A DNA stretch of 64,000 bases from Gallionellaceae bacterium (GCA_030834965.1 JAUQWW010000058.1:1-64000); one strand, 5' to 3'; shown: positions 47,499 through 56,545, numbered from the stretch's first letter. Notes: generated by a model not told the origin, from the letters alone. Numbers and translations: made by a program.

Positions 47499-47780
47499 CT
47501 GAGAACCTCTCGAATTAGTGTGAACCTCATGCAGCGAGGCTACGTCCCTTTCGCCCGCTTGCGTGACGTGTCACAGGCCATCACCCGATCTCCCAGGTGC
47601 GACGGATACTGACCCGGCTGACATCATATGAATCAGACTGTAATGACCCCCCTGTCATTCCGGCAATAGGAGTTTTGCTTAATTTGCGCTCGCAACACTA
47701 TGATAAAAAAATAAATCGGCATATCCTGTTTGTCAGGTGTGCCGTGCAATTCAAGGGGACGAACCAAAGGGGATTGGTGC
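47499..47780. promoter_or_regulatory. Divergent promoter region between the two island blocks
   Basis: These 282 bases separate the CHAT gene (minus) from the TIR-like/SLOG gene (plus). On the plus strand TTGCTT (47675-47680) and TATGAT (47699-47704), 18 bases apart, form a plausible sigma70 promoter about 77 bases before the start at 47781. The region is more AT-rich than the flanking genes. No clear operator palindrome is seen. Confidence 0.4.
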
Positions 47781-49766
47781 ATGAAACTGCACGCTTTTGT
47801 CGCGATGCCTTTCGGCGTTAAGAAAGACAGCCAAGGCAGCGAGATTGATTTCAACCGTGTCTATGTCGAGCTGTTCAAACCTGCGCTTGAAGCGGCGGGC
47901 CTGGAGGTGTTTCGAGCTGATGAGGAACAACGCGCCGGCGACATCCGCACCGACATGTTCCAGGAGTTGCTGATTGCCGACCTGGTGGTGGCCGACCTCA
48001 CCATCGACAACCCGAATGTCTGGTATGAGCTGGGCGTGCGCCATGCGCTGCGCGCACGTGGCGTGTTGCTGTTGTGTGGAGGACGGGTGACTACCGCATT
48101 CGACCTGTATACCGATCGCAAGCTGCGCTACAGCATCAAGGACGGTGGACCCGATCCCGCGACGCTGGAAAACGACAAGCTCCACATCACCGAAATGGCA
48201 AAGGCAACGCTTGAATCCTGGCACGGCCGCAAGGTGAGCCCGGTCTATCAGCTGATGCCCAACCTGCAGGAACCGGACTGGAAGTCGCTGCGCATTGGTG
48301 ACGTGCGCGAATTCTGGGAGCGGTACGATGCGTGGGAGGATCGCGTTGAGTTGGCGCGCAAGGCCGGACATATCGGCAATGTGCTGGTGCTGGCTGATGA
48401 AGCGCCGGTCGCAGCATTTCGCGCCGACGCCTGGACCAAGGCCGGTGAGGCATTGCGCAAGGCCGAGCGCTTCGACTTTGCGCTGGAGCAGCTCGAACGC
48501 GGGCTGGCGATCGAGCCGCACAATCTCAGGGGCCTGCGCGAGTTGGGAACATGCCTGCAACGGCTGGCCCTGGCAGGCAGCCCCGGGCATTCATTGGATC
48601 GCGCGCGCGAGCATTACCACAATGTGCTGCAGATCTACCCTAACGATCCGGAAACCTGGGCACTGCTCGGCCGGCTCGACAAGGACGCTTGGATCTCTGC
48701 TTGGCGCCAGCCCGGCAAAACTCCGGCGCAAATGCGCGACGAAGCCGCGTACGAGGATGCGCTGCTGCGCGCGGCTATCGACAGCTACTCCCAGGGTTAC
48801 CGCCGCAACCCCAGCCATTATTATTCCGGCATCAACGCACTCACCCTGATGCACCTTTACCGCCATCTGACCAACGACGCGCGCTATGACCGCGAAATCT
48901 CCACCATGGCCGGTGCAGTGCGATTTGCAGCCGAATGCGAACCGTACGAATACCTGCGCTTCTGGTCGCAGACAACCCTTGGCGATCTGGAAGTGCTGCT
49001 CGGCACGCCCGATACGGTGAAGGCCGCCTACAAAGAGGCCATCGCGAAGAACGACAAGGACTGGTTCGCGCTCAACTCCAGCAGCGCGCAACTGCAACTG
49101 CTGAAGGATCTCGGGTTCCGCCCGGAAACGGTCGAGGCGGGCATCGCCGCCTTCGACCGCGCTCTGCAAAAACTGGCCAGACCTGAAGGCAGTTGGCAGC
49201 CGCGCCAGGTGTTCCTGTTCAGCGGCCACATGATCGACGCGCCGGATCGCCCCGCCCCGCGTTTTCCCGCCGCAAAGGAATCCATCGCGGCGCAGAAGAT
49301 CGCCGCAGCGCTGGCGCAACTCGGCGCCGGGCCGGAAGACCTCGCGCTCACCCAGGGTGCCTGTGGCGGCGACATCCTGTTTACCGAGGCCTGCCAGCAA
49401 CGCGGAGTAAAAGTGCATTGGCTGCAACCGTTCGATGAACCGGATTTCATCCGGAAATCCGTGATCAAGGGGGGCGAAGCCTGGCGCAACCGGTATTTTG
49501 ACGCCAAGGCCAAACTCGCCGCCCCACTCCGCTCCGCGCCGGAAGAGCTGGGCGAACCGCTGCAGAATACGGATGACGGCTATGCCTACGAACGCTGCAA
49601 CCTCTGGCTGCTCTACACCGCGCTGGCCTATGGCCTGGACAAGGTACATTTCATCTGCCTGTGGAATGGCGAGGGTGCTGACGGACTGGGGGGAACAGCG
49701 CACATGTACAACGAAGTGAATGAAAGAACAGGGAGAGTGATTTGGATCGATACCCGGCAGCTATAG
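47781..49766 (+). CDS. TIR-superfamily/TPR/SLOG-like protein
   Basis: This 661-residue cytoplasmic protein begins MKLHAFVAMPFGVKK. Its N-terminal domain (1-150) is of the nucleoside deoxyribosyltransferase/TIR superfamily type, with DFNRVYVELFKPALEAAGLE, DLVVADLTIDNPNVWYELG and a conserved glutamate there. A helical TPR-type middle part (about 170-450) follows. The C-terminal part resembles SLOG/LOG nucleotide-binding folds (LTQGACGGDILFTEACQQRG, VHFICLWNGEG). I start at 47781, where a GGGG element lies upstream; the frame opens at 47730. A damaged copy of its last residues lies at 56437-56545. Confidence 0.78.
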   Translation: MKLHAFVAMPFGVKKDSQGSEIDFNRVYVELFKPALEAAGLEVFRADEEQRAGDIRTDMFQELLIADLVVADLTIDNPNVWYELGVRHALRARGVLLLCGGRVTTAFDLYTDRKLRYSIKDGGPDPATLENDKLHITEMAKATLESWHGRKVSPVYQLMPNLQEPDWKSLRIGDVREFWERYDAWEDRVELARKAGHIGNVLVLADEAPVAAFRADAWTKAGEALRKAERFDFALEQLERGLAIEPHNLRGLRELGTCLQRLALAGSPGHSLDRAREHYHNVLQIYPNDPETWALLGRLDKDAWISAWRQPGKTPAQMRDEAAYEDALLRAAIDSYSQGYRRNPSHYYSGINALTLMHLYRHLTNDARYDREISTMAGAVRFAAECEPYEYLRFWSQTTLGDLEVLLGTPDTVKAAYKEAIAKNDKDWFALNSSSAQLQLLKDLGFRPETVEAGIAAFDRALQKLARPEGSWQPRQVFLFSGHMIDAPDRPAPRFPAAKESIAAQKIAAALAQLGAGPEDLALTQGACGGDILFTEACQQRGVKVHWLQPFDEPDFIRKSVIKGGEAWRNRYFDAKAKLAAPLRSAPEELGEPLQNTDDGYAYERCNLWLLYTALAYGLDKVHFICLWNGEGADGLGGTAHMYNEVNERTGRVIWIDTRQL

Positions 49767-49794
49767 CGATGACTTCAGGCGTCTCCGCAGCAGC

Positions 49795-50565
49795 ATGAAG
49801 ATATTCATATCCTATGCGAATGAGGAACGGTCAATAGCGGATGAGTTGGCTGTGCGGCTGCGCACTGAAGGACATACGGTATTCCTCGACAAGGATAACC
49901 TGCCCGAGGGCGAGGGATACGATGCCCAGATTCGCGCGGCAATTGCATCATGCGATCTGTTCCTGTTTCTGGTTTCTCCCCTGTCGGTTCAGCCCGGCCG
50001 CTACACGATGACCGAACTGAAGTTCGCGCGCGAGCAGTTTCCGAACCCTAAGGGACGAGTACTTCCGGTCATGACCAAAGCTACGCCGTTCAGCGGCATT
50101 CCAGCCTATTTAAGTGCGATCACCATCCTGCAACCGCAGGGCAATCTGGTGGCCGAGACAGTAGCGGAAGCCGATCGTTTGCTTGACCGGCATAGTCGGC
50201 GACGATGGCTGCGCATCGGTGGGGCCGCAGCAGTTGCGGTGATACTGGGCCTGGCTGGGGTCAACTGGTGGAGATCGGATACGGCTCCGCCTCCGTGCCA
50301 ATTGTCGGCCTTGTTGCTTGCCCAGAATGTCGACGGCCTGGCCCTGGATATCATCAGTCCCGCCGGCACCACGGCCCTCATGCTGGGGAATTCCCCGGTC
50401 CCGTTTGAAGTCGGCCCTTTCACGCAACGGGATGTCACATGGAATGCAATGCTACGCGGAAGGGATGGCAGTTCGCTTGGAAAGCAAGCTGTTACGGGGT
50501 GTCCCACGTCGCGTCTCAAAGTGGATTTTGGAGGGGGCTATGAATTGGTCATTGATCCGCGTTGA
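49795..50565 (+). CDS. Membrane-anchored TIR domain protein
   Basis: Residues 1-125 form a TIR domain: MKIFISYANEERSIADELA, the BB-loop region FLDKDNLPEGEGY and E74 in YTMTELKFAREQF at the catalytic-glutamate position of NAD-cleaving TIRs. One membrane helix (about 139-158) follows a basic stop-transfer stretch. About 95 extracytoplasmic residues with two cysteines complete the protein. It starts 28 bases after the previous gene without a strong ribosome-binding site and overlaps the next gene by 26 bases. Confidence 0.85.
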   Translation: MKIFISYANEERSIADELAVRLRTEGHTVFLDKDNLPEGEGYDAQIRAAIASCDLFLFLVSPLSVQPGRYTMTELKFAREQFPNPKGRVLPVMTKATPFSGIPAYLSAITILQPQGNLVAETVAEADRLLDRHSRRRWLRIGGAAAVAVILGLAGVNWWRSDTAPPPCQLSALLLAQNVDGLALDIISPAGTTALMLGNSPVPFEVGPFTQRDVTWNAMLRGRDGSSLGKQAVTGCPTSRLKVDFGGGYELVIDPR

Positions 50566-51556
50566 TCGAAATAAATCAGGGTTGCACAACGGCTGGCTTC
50601 ATGCCGCTCTGGTCGGGCCAGCCCGGCCTGCGCTCATCGCAATGACGCTGGCAGCAATGGCGTTGGGCATATCGCTGGAATCCCTCGCGGATACCAATAT
50701 CTCGGGGGTCGTCACCGACTCCATCACCGGCAAACCGGTGGCAGGCGCGCGCGTTTCATTGGCCAGCGGGCAAACAGCCCTCAGCGTGGGCACCAGCGAG
50801 GCTGACGGAGTTTTCCGCTTGTTTGTGAATCTGCCTGTCAAGCCGACGCCGCAGGCGTATACCCTGGAAGTGTCGCAACCCGGGTATGGCGCACAGGCGC
50901 GCAATGTGGTGGTCACTTCGGGTCAGGCTGATCAGCTTAGTTACAAGCTATCGCTGCCGCGCAACGAAGCCATAGGGTGCATACCCGATCCGGGGCGAAC
51001 AGTAGTGATAGGCCATGTGCGCGCGCCTGCCTCAGCCACCCATGATCTCGCGCTATCCGAACGAGTAAGGGCAGTGCTTGAGCATGACCTGTTAACGGAA
51101 GTTCAGAAGACGCATTTGCCCCCTGCCCAGCAGCCATCGGTGCTCGCCTGCCCGAATGCCCTGCCCAGAACTCTGAAGGAGCATTCGGATTGGGCGCGTG
51201 CGCTGAAAACAGATGCTTTTGTCGTGGGTGCGGCTGAACCCGTGAGCAGCAAGTTCAAGGTGGATATGCAGGTAACCGCACGCTACGCGGAGGCGGCCAG
51301 TTTGCCGGCCATGGTTTCCACACCCGCAATGAATCTCGACCTCCCCTCCTCTGCCGACCTGGGCCGGGCTGCGCTCGAGCCTATCATGATCGCATTGACC
51401 CGAGCCTATCTGAACGAAGCGCGCTACGCAGAATGCGTGGAGTTTTCCATGGCGGCAGAACATGTGCTGGGCAAGGTGCCGGTATTGATCGAATTGCGCA
51501 AATCCTGCCAGATCAAGCTGCCCAACAGGGGATTGCTGACGGGAGGTGTCCAATGA
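50540..51556 (+). CDS. Exported protein with carboxypeptidase-regulatory-like domain
   Basis: The start at 50540 is preceded by GGAGGGGG. The 338 residues begin with a signal or anchor helix (ALIAMTLAAMALGISL, to about residue 50). A CarboxypepD_reg-like beta-sandwich (ISGVVTDSITGKPVAGARVS) follows at about 53-130. The C-terminal half includes a TolB/FlgO-like region (RTVVIGHVRAPA) and ends in a helix with two cysteines. The gene overlaps the upstream TIR gene by 26 bases and the next gene by the ATGA overlap. Confidence 0.78.
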   Translation: MNWSLIRVDRNKSGLHNGWLHAALVGPARPALIAMTLAAMALGISLESLADTNISGVVTDSITGKPVAGARVSLASGQTALSVGTSEADGVFRLFVNLPVKPTPQAYTLEVSQPGYGAQARNVVVTSGQADQLSYKLSLPRNEAIGCIPDPGRTVVIGHVRAPASATHDLALSERVRAVLEHDLLTEVQKTHLPPAQQPSVLACPNALPRTLKEHSDWARALKTDAFVVGAAEPVSSKFKVDMQVTARYAEAASLPAMVSTPAMNLDLPSSADLGRAALEPIMIALTRAYLNEARYAECVEFSMAAEHVLGKVPVLIELRKSCQIKLPNRGLLTGGVQ

Positions 51557-52875
51557 TGCAACGCAATTTCATGATCTGGCTCGTCGCGCTGATTGCGTTG
51601 CTTGGCGCCGGTGCAGCATCGGCCGGCATGCAGCTGGATATCGAAAAGGAACTGCGTTTGCTGCGTGACGGAAAGGCGCAGAAACATATCGGCCTGGCAC
51701 GCTACCGCTTCGCGGTGTTCACGTTCGAGGACCCGGACGGCACCGGGCTCGGCAATGCCGTGGCGAGCATCCTGAGCCACAATCTGCTGATGAACAGCAA
51801 GGTCAGTTCGGTGGGTGTGCTGCGCTATGTAGGCGACCTGAGCAAGGCCAGCGATGACAGGCAACTGCGTTATTTCGACAAGGTCGAGCCGCTGATCGAG
51901 TCGCAGGGAGTGCAGGTCGCCATCTGGGGCACGATCCGGCGCCGCGGCGACCGAGTGCGCATCGACAGTTTCACGCAACTCTCGCCCTCGGTGATGGACA
52001 CGGCATTCAGCTTCTCCTTCCAGATGCCCCCCGCGATGGGCGCCGGCCGGCTGGTGCACCGCATCGGCCCGGACCGAATGCTGACCCAGCGTCTGGAGCT
52101 ACCGGCAGACCAAGCTGCCAACCTGGCTTCAATTGCAGCGGATCTGGACCGTTTACGCGCAGCTCCGAAAGACAGCTCGCCGTTTGCAGGACAGCTGCCG
52201 CTGGGTAGCATTTATTATCTGAAACAGCGTCAGGGCGAATGGGTCCAGGTGGGCATGCAGTCCGGGAAAGGTGGCTGGTTGCGCACAAAGGGATTTTGCA
52301 CCGGCTCGTGCGCGCCCCTGTTGTCGGTCTCGACCTTCGCTTCCGAATTGATGGCCTACGACGACCGGAGCAGCATTCCGAGCAGTAGCACAAGCCTCGC
52401 GCCCGATGCCTTGGCCTTTATTGACCAGTTAATGGCTGTCGAAGTACTCAACGGAGTCCCCGACCAATACGCCGAACAAGAAGCCTTGTACAGGCTCAAC
52501 CCCTGGTGCCCGGGAAAAGATGATGTGACGGGCAGCAAGCATGCGCCCCCTCCAGGCGGAGCTGCCATTTGCAACCTGCGCGCCATTATTCGTGTGGTCG
52601 CTTTCAGCAGAAAAACAGCCTGGCAATTTCAAGAGGGACAGCCAACCGAAAATGTGGTGCGCTCTGTGGTCGACGAACTGGCGACGGTATCCATGTCCGA
52701 CCCGCGTCACGTTCCAACCTTGAAGAACCTCGCCACCTTGTTCAGTTTTCTCGGTGACACCGAACGCGCAAAGCTCGCCGGCAGACTTGCAATGGATGCA
52801 GTTTCTGCTGACCAGGCTCCGGCTTACGATGCGCCGCCTCCTGCAGATCAGCGGCCACAGTCGTCAAAGCCATAA
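51553..52875 (+). CDS. Exported FlgO/CsgG-like protein with SH3-type domain
   Basis: A signal peptide (FMIWLVALIALLGAGAASA) opens this 440-residue protein. A FlgO/TolB-N-like domain (YRFAVFTFEDPDGTGLGNAV, VQVAIWGTIRRRGDRVRI) follows at about 50-170. An SH3-like module (QRQGEWVQVGMQSGKGGWLR) lies near 230-260. The C-terminal part is helical with cysteines and a proline-rich tail. GGAGG precedes the start; the ATG at 51556 is also possible. It is translationally coupled to the preceding gene by ATGA. Confidence 0.75.
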   Translation: MMQRNFMIWLVALIALLGAGAASAGMQLDIEKELRLLRDGKAQKHIGLARYRFAVFTFEDPDGTGLGNAVASILSHNLLMNSKVSSVGVLRYVGDLSKASDDRQLRYFDKVEPLIESQGVQVAIWGTIRRRGDRVRIDSFTQLSPSVMDTAFSFSFQMPPAMGAGRLVHRIGPDRMLTQRLELPADQAANLASIAADLDRLRAAPKDSSPFAGQLPLGSIYYLKQRQGEWVQVGMQSGKGGWLRTKGFCTGSCAPLLSVSTFASELMAYDDRSSIPSSSTSLAPDALAFIDQLMAVEVLNGVPDQYAEQEALYRLNPWCPGKDDVTGSKHAPPPGGAAICNLRAIIRVVAFSRKTAWQFQEGQPTENVVRSVVDELATVSMSDPRHVPTLKNLATLFSFLGDTERAKLAGRLAMDAVSADQAPAYDAPPPADQRPQSSKP

Positions 52876-52892
52876 ATCGGGAATAAACCAAC

Positions 52893-54491
52893 GTGCTTAA
52901 CAGCGGCCCAATCCTGTTTGCCTTTCTGCTCGGCGTCCTGCTCACGGCAGCGGCGTCGTGGGTGGTAGCAAGCCTGTACCGGCGACGCATGTTGGCGCTG
53001 ATGCGCGGCGGCCCGCCGCCTGATTCAGCAGCTCACGATGCATCGGCGCCATTGGTCGCCGAAACACCGCGCTTGCCTGCCACCATGGACTTGGCAGCCA
53101 ACCAGCGCGCATCCATGCGTTTCATGCTGCTATTGACCATCATGTGCTTGCTGATCGGCCTGACGCAATCCTGGCTGGAACTGCACTTTGTTTATACCAA
53201 CCCCGAATTTTCGCTGAACCGGATACTGATGCTCGGCGTCGTGTATGCCTGGCCGATGGTGCTGGCATGGGGCTTGGCGCGGCGCTGGTCCTGGCTGCGC
53301 ATCCTGGCAGGCGTGTGCCTCTACCTGGTGGCGATGGTGCTCCTCGTCATGTGGCGCTCCAACGAACAGCAGAACCTGGCGAGCGTCATCGTCTGGCTCG
53401 CCAGCCAGGTTGCCATCCCGCTGATCATCACGTTGTTCATCAGCGCGAGCGGGCGCATACGCGCGGTTGCACCCTACCTCCTGCCGCCCATCATCCTGCT
53501 GACCACCTCTTCCGTGTTTACGCTCGACATACTCAGCAATGCAACGGAGACGCCGCCCGGCTGGATCATCACGCTGGTAGGCATACTGGGGGGGACACCT
53601 GCCATCCTGCTGCTTGCCTTTGCGCCGTGGGTGCTGCTCGCATGGCCCGTGTACGCAATGAGCCAGCGCCTGGCCACGGCCTACCGGCATAAGCGCTTTT
53701 CCGATCTGATTTACCTGTTAGGCGTGTACTGGTTCATGGTGCTGTTCACCAGCACCTTGCCGGCGTTGCAGGGGGCAGGATGGGGGGCACTGGTGCAGAT
53801 GCTGCCGTGGCTGTGGATCCCGCTGGCCGGGTACAGCCTGAAGGGTTGGCTTGCACCGCGCGGCAACCCGCCTACCCTGCTGGTGCTGCGCGTGTTCCAG
53901 CGCGACGCACAGGTCAAGCGACTGTTCGACCAGGTGATCGAACGCTGGCGTCATACCGGCAACACTGTGCTGATCGCGGGCACCGATCTGATAAGCCGCA
54001 CGCTGGATCCGGATGAGTTGTTCGCCTACTTCGAGGGCCGCCTGGCCGAGCGCTTCGTCGCCAGCGAGAGCGAAGTGCCGCGGCGCATATCGGAGCTGGA
54101 TCTGGCGCCCGATCCGGACGGACGCTATCGCGTGAACGACTGTTATTGCTTCGACACCACCTGGCGCACCATGCTGGACGCGCTGGTACAAAAGGCTGAT
54201 GTGGTGCTGATGGACCTGCGCGGATTCAAGGAAAAAAACGCCGGCTGCATCCATGAGCTGGGCATACTCGCGGGCGCGTCCCATCTACAGCGTGTGGTGC
54301 TGCTGCATGACCAGGATACGCAACGGCCGGTGGCCGATACAGCTGTGGCAGGCGCACCTGCAGGCCGCTTCCAGTGGCTGGATGCCGGGCAACTGAACAA
54401 GGCCATGACCACGCGCGTATTGGCTGCATTGTTCCCTGCCACCCGCAAAAGTACCGATCTATCTCTTAACGACAAAAGGAGCACAGCATGA
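52893..54491 (+). CDS. Polytopic membrane protein with TIR/SLOG-like C-terminal domain
   Basis: The start is GTG at 52893, 17 bases after the previous stop. The 532-residue protein has about eight membrane helices in residues 6-320. The remaining 200 residues are cytoplasmic and resemble a TIR- or SLOG-superfamily fold: TLLVLRVFQRDAQVKRLFDQ, then ADVVLMDLRGFKEKNAGCIH and ELGILAGASHLQRVVLLHD, with a conserved E in the HELG segment. This tail recalls the first domain of the gene at 47781. The function is unknown. Confidence 0.72.
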   Translation: MLNSGPILFAFLLGVLLTAAASWVVASLYRRRMLALMRGGPPPDSAAHDASAPLVAETPRLPATMDLAANQRASMRFMLLLTIMCLLIGLTQSWLELHFVYTNPEFSLNRILMLGVVYAWPMVLAWGLARRWSWLRILAGVCLYLVAMVLLVMWRSNEQQNLASVIVWLASQVAIPLIITLFISASGRIRAVAPYLLPPIILLTTSSVFTLDILSNATETPPGWIITLVGILGGTPAILLLAFAPWVLLAWPVYAMSQRLATAYRHKRFSDLIYLLGVYWFMVLFTSTLPALQGAGWGALVQMLPWLWIPLAGYSLKGWLAPRGNPPTLLVLRVFQRDAQVKRLFDQVIERWRHTGNTVLIAGTDLISRTLDPDELFAYFEGRLAERFVASESEVPRRISELDLAPDPDGRYRVNDCYCFDTTWRTMLDALVQKADVVLMDLRGFKEKNAGCIHELGILAGASHLQRVVLLHDQDTQRPVADTAVAGAPAGRFQWLDAGQLNKAMTTRVLAALFPATRKSTDLSLNDKRSTA

Positions 54492-54521
54492 GCTTGTGAA
54501 ACATCGTTGACTGATTACGTG

Positions 54522-54544
54522 CGCAACCTCACGGGTGCGTTTTT
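54522..54544 (+). terminator. Weak hairpin with T-run before hcp
   Basis: CGCAACC pairs with GGGTGCG (one mismatch) around the loop TCAC and is followed by five T residues. It lies between the membrane protein gene and hcp. It may attenuate transcription so that the hcp block is partly separate. Confidence 0.45.
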
Positions 54545-54571
54545 GAAACATGTGTTGAAAGGAGAAGCGAA

Positions 54572-55048
54572 ATGAATGATGCAACATTTCTGAAAATCGG
54601 AGACATCAAAGGCGAGTCCACTGATGCCAAACACAAGGACGAGATCGACGTCCTGTCATGGAGCTGGGGGATGAGCCAGACCGCAGCGGGCGGAGGAACC
54701 GGAGGGGGTGCAGGCAAGGTGAACGTGCAGGACATATCGATCACCAAGTTCAGCGATGCCGCCACGGCGCCGCTGATCATGGCCTGTTGCAGCGGCAAGC
54801 ACTACAAGGAGGCCATGCTGACCGTGCGCAAAGCACTCAAGACCCCTCTGGAATATCTCAAGATATCCCTGAAAGATGTTCGGATCACATCCCAGACCAC
54901 TGGCAGTGAAGGCGGAAATCGCCCTACGGAGAACATCACGCTCAACTTCGCCGAGTTCAAGCTGGACTATACGTCGCAGAAGGCGGACGGCTCGGCCGGT
55001 ACCACCTATTCGGCGGGGTGGAACATCGCGAAGAACAGCAAGGTGTAG
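54572..55048 (+). CDS. hcp: Hcp1-family protein (type VI secretion tube/effector)
   Basis: This 158-residue protein matches Hcp1 family proteins at ATFLKIGDIKGESTDAKHKD, EIDVLSWSWGMSQ and the C-terminal FAEFKLDYTSQKADG. Hcp hexamers form the inner tube of the T6SS, but the window contains no tss genes or vgrG. AAGGAG lies seven bases before the ATG. It is therefore an orphan Hcp, possibly an accessory to a T6SS elsewhere or repurposed within this cluster. Confidence 0.86.
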   Translation: MNDATFLKIGDIKGESTDAKHKDEIDVLSWSWGMSQTAAGGGTGGGAGKVNVQDISITKFSDAATAPLIMACCSGKHYKEAMLTVRKALKTPLEYLKISLKDVRITSQTTGSEGGNRPTENITLNFAEFKLDYTSQKADGSAGTTYSAGWNIAKNSKV

Positions 55049-55061
55049 CAAGGACAGCCAA

Positions 55062-56414
55062 GTGAATGTTATCGAAACTCAGCCGCCTGCCGAGATGAGC
55101 CTCGCCGACGGCCTCGTCTTTGCGACCAGGCTGCACCGCGAGGGGCAACTCGACGCCGCCGAGATGATCTATCGGCGCGTGCTCGACGTGGCACCGGACG
55201 ATCCGGATGCCCTGCACTTCCTCGGTGTGCTCGTCCACCAGCGCGGCGACAGCGACAGCGCAATCGAACTGATCCGACGTTCCATTGCGGTCGATCCTGC
55301 GTTGCCCGACCGCTACGTCAATCTGGGCAATGTGCTCGCAGAATGCGGTGAACTCGACGCGGCGGCTGCAAACTACCATCAGGCGATTGCATGTGCAGCC
55401 ACAGCCGCGCCTGCGCTCGCCAACGCCTGGAGCAACCTCGGTGCCGTGCTGCGCACCCAGGCGCGCTACGACGCAGCCGCTGCAGCCTATCAAAACGCGA
55501 TTGAGTTAGCGCCCGAGCATGCTGATGCCTACAACAACTACGGCAACCTGCTGGCCATACAGGGCCGCCTGCATGACGCGGTGAACTGCTACTGCAAGGC
55601 AATCACCCTCGCGCCCCGGCACGCCCAATCGCGCGCGCTGCTGGGGCTGGCCTATTCCAGGCTGGGCCAGGCGGACGAGGCCGCCAGGGTCTATGGCGCA
55701 TGGCTGGTGGAAGAGCCCGGCAACCCCGTTGCACTGCATATGCTCGCCTCCTGTTCTGGCGAGAACGTGCCGGCACGCGCCTCGGATACCTACGTCGAAA
55801 CCACGTTCGATAACTTTGCATCGAGCTTCGATGCCAAGCTGTCCCAGCTCGACTATCGCGCCCCGCAACTGGTCGCCGAAGCGGTGGCGCGCGCCTTGGA
55901 TGGCGGTTGTAGTCAACACACCCTGGATGCCGGATGTGGCACCGGGCTGTGCGGCCCGCTGATCAAATCCTGCTCGGCGAGGCTCACCGGCGTTGATCTT
56001 TCCGGCGGCATGCTGAACCGGGCCAGGACGCGGGGCGTGTACGATGAATTGGTCAAAGATGAGCTGACCGCATACCTGGCCGCGCACCCGGCGACATTCG
56101 ACCTGATCGTCTCGGCCGACACCCTGGTGTATTTCGGGCCCCTCGAGGCGGTGTTGCGCGCGGCCTATGCCGCGTTGCGCCCCGGCGGCATTCTGGCCTT
56201 CACCGCCGAGGCGGTGGAGGAAGGCGATGCGGCAGCCGACTACCGCATCAACCCGCACGGGCGCTACAGCCATCGGCGCGACTATGTGCGTCGGCTGTTG
56301 ATGGACATTGGATACAGCCCAATTTACATCGAAGAAGCGGTCTTGCGGAAAGAAGGCGGAGCGCCGGTGGCCGGAATAGTTGTTACCGGCAAAAAGGTTA
56401 GCGAAGGTGTGTGA
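55062..56414 (+). CDS. TPR-repeat SAM-dependent methyltransferase
   Basis: The start is GTG at 55062 with AAGGA upstream (450 residues). Residues 12-235 are TPR repeats (for example YVNLGNVLAECGELDAAAAN, AYNNYGNLLAIQGRLHDAVN). Residues 255-445 form a class I methyltransferase with motif I LDAGCGTGLCGPL (288-300), the acidic LTGVDLSGGML and the late LRPGGILAFTAE. The substrate is unknown. It lies 13 bases after hcp. Confidence 0.87.
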   Translation: MNVIETQPPAEMSLADGLVFATRLHREGQLDAAEMIYRRVLDVAPDDPDALHFLGVLVHQRGDSDSAIELIRRSIAVDPALPDRYVNLGNVLAECGELDAAAANYHQAIACAATAAPALANAWSNLGAVLRTQARYDAAAAAYQNAIELAPEHADAYNNYGNLLAIQGRLHDAVNCYCKAITLAPRHAQSRALLGLAYSRLGQADEAARVYGAWLVEEPGNPVALHMLASCSGENVPARASDTYVETTFDNFASSFDAKLSQLDYRAPQLVAEAVARALDGGCSQHTLDAGCGTGLCGPLIKSCSARLTGVDLSGGMLNRARTRGVYDELVKDELTAYLAAHPATFDLIVSADTLVYFGPLEAVLRAAYAALRPGGILAFTAEAVEEGDAAADYRINPHGRYSHRRDYVRRLLMDIGYSPIYIEEAVLRKEGGAPVAGIVVTGKKVSEGV

Positions 56415-56436
56415 CACGGTGGAGTGTACCCACTGC

Positions 56437-56545
56437 CGATTTGGCGAAATGTGGCGGTGGTGTGCCGAGGGGGCACAACATGTACAACGAAGTAAAGGAT
56501 AGAACGGGGCAGGTTCATGGCTGGATACAGGAAGCTTTGGTGAAA
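56437..56545 (+). pseudogene. Decayed fragment of the TIR-like/SLOG gene tail
   Basis: The ATG at 56480 opens a frame MYNEVKDRTGQVHGWI that copies the end of the gene at 47781 (MYNEVNERTGRVIWID, ATG 49704); 14 bases from ATGTACAACGAAGT are identical. Upstream sequence (TGCCGATTTGG...GGGGGCACAAC) resembles TGCCTGTGGAATGGC...GGGGGAACAGC of the intact gene in a shifted frame. This points to the remains of a duplicated gene. Confidence 0.6.

Noticed and set aside
40035-55048. Prophage or T6SS remnant
   Set aside because: A lysozyme-like gene and an Hcp are present, but no capsid, tail, integrase, VgrG or tss gene is seen, and most neighbours are TIR or membrane proteins.
56437-56545. A functional small gene before the DUF4062 gene
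   Set aside because: The frame matches only the tail of another gene and has no ribosome-binding site, so I treat it as a remnant.
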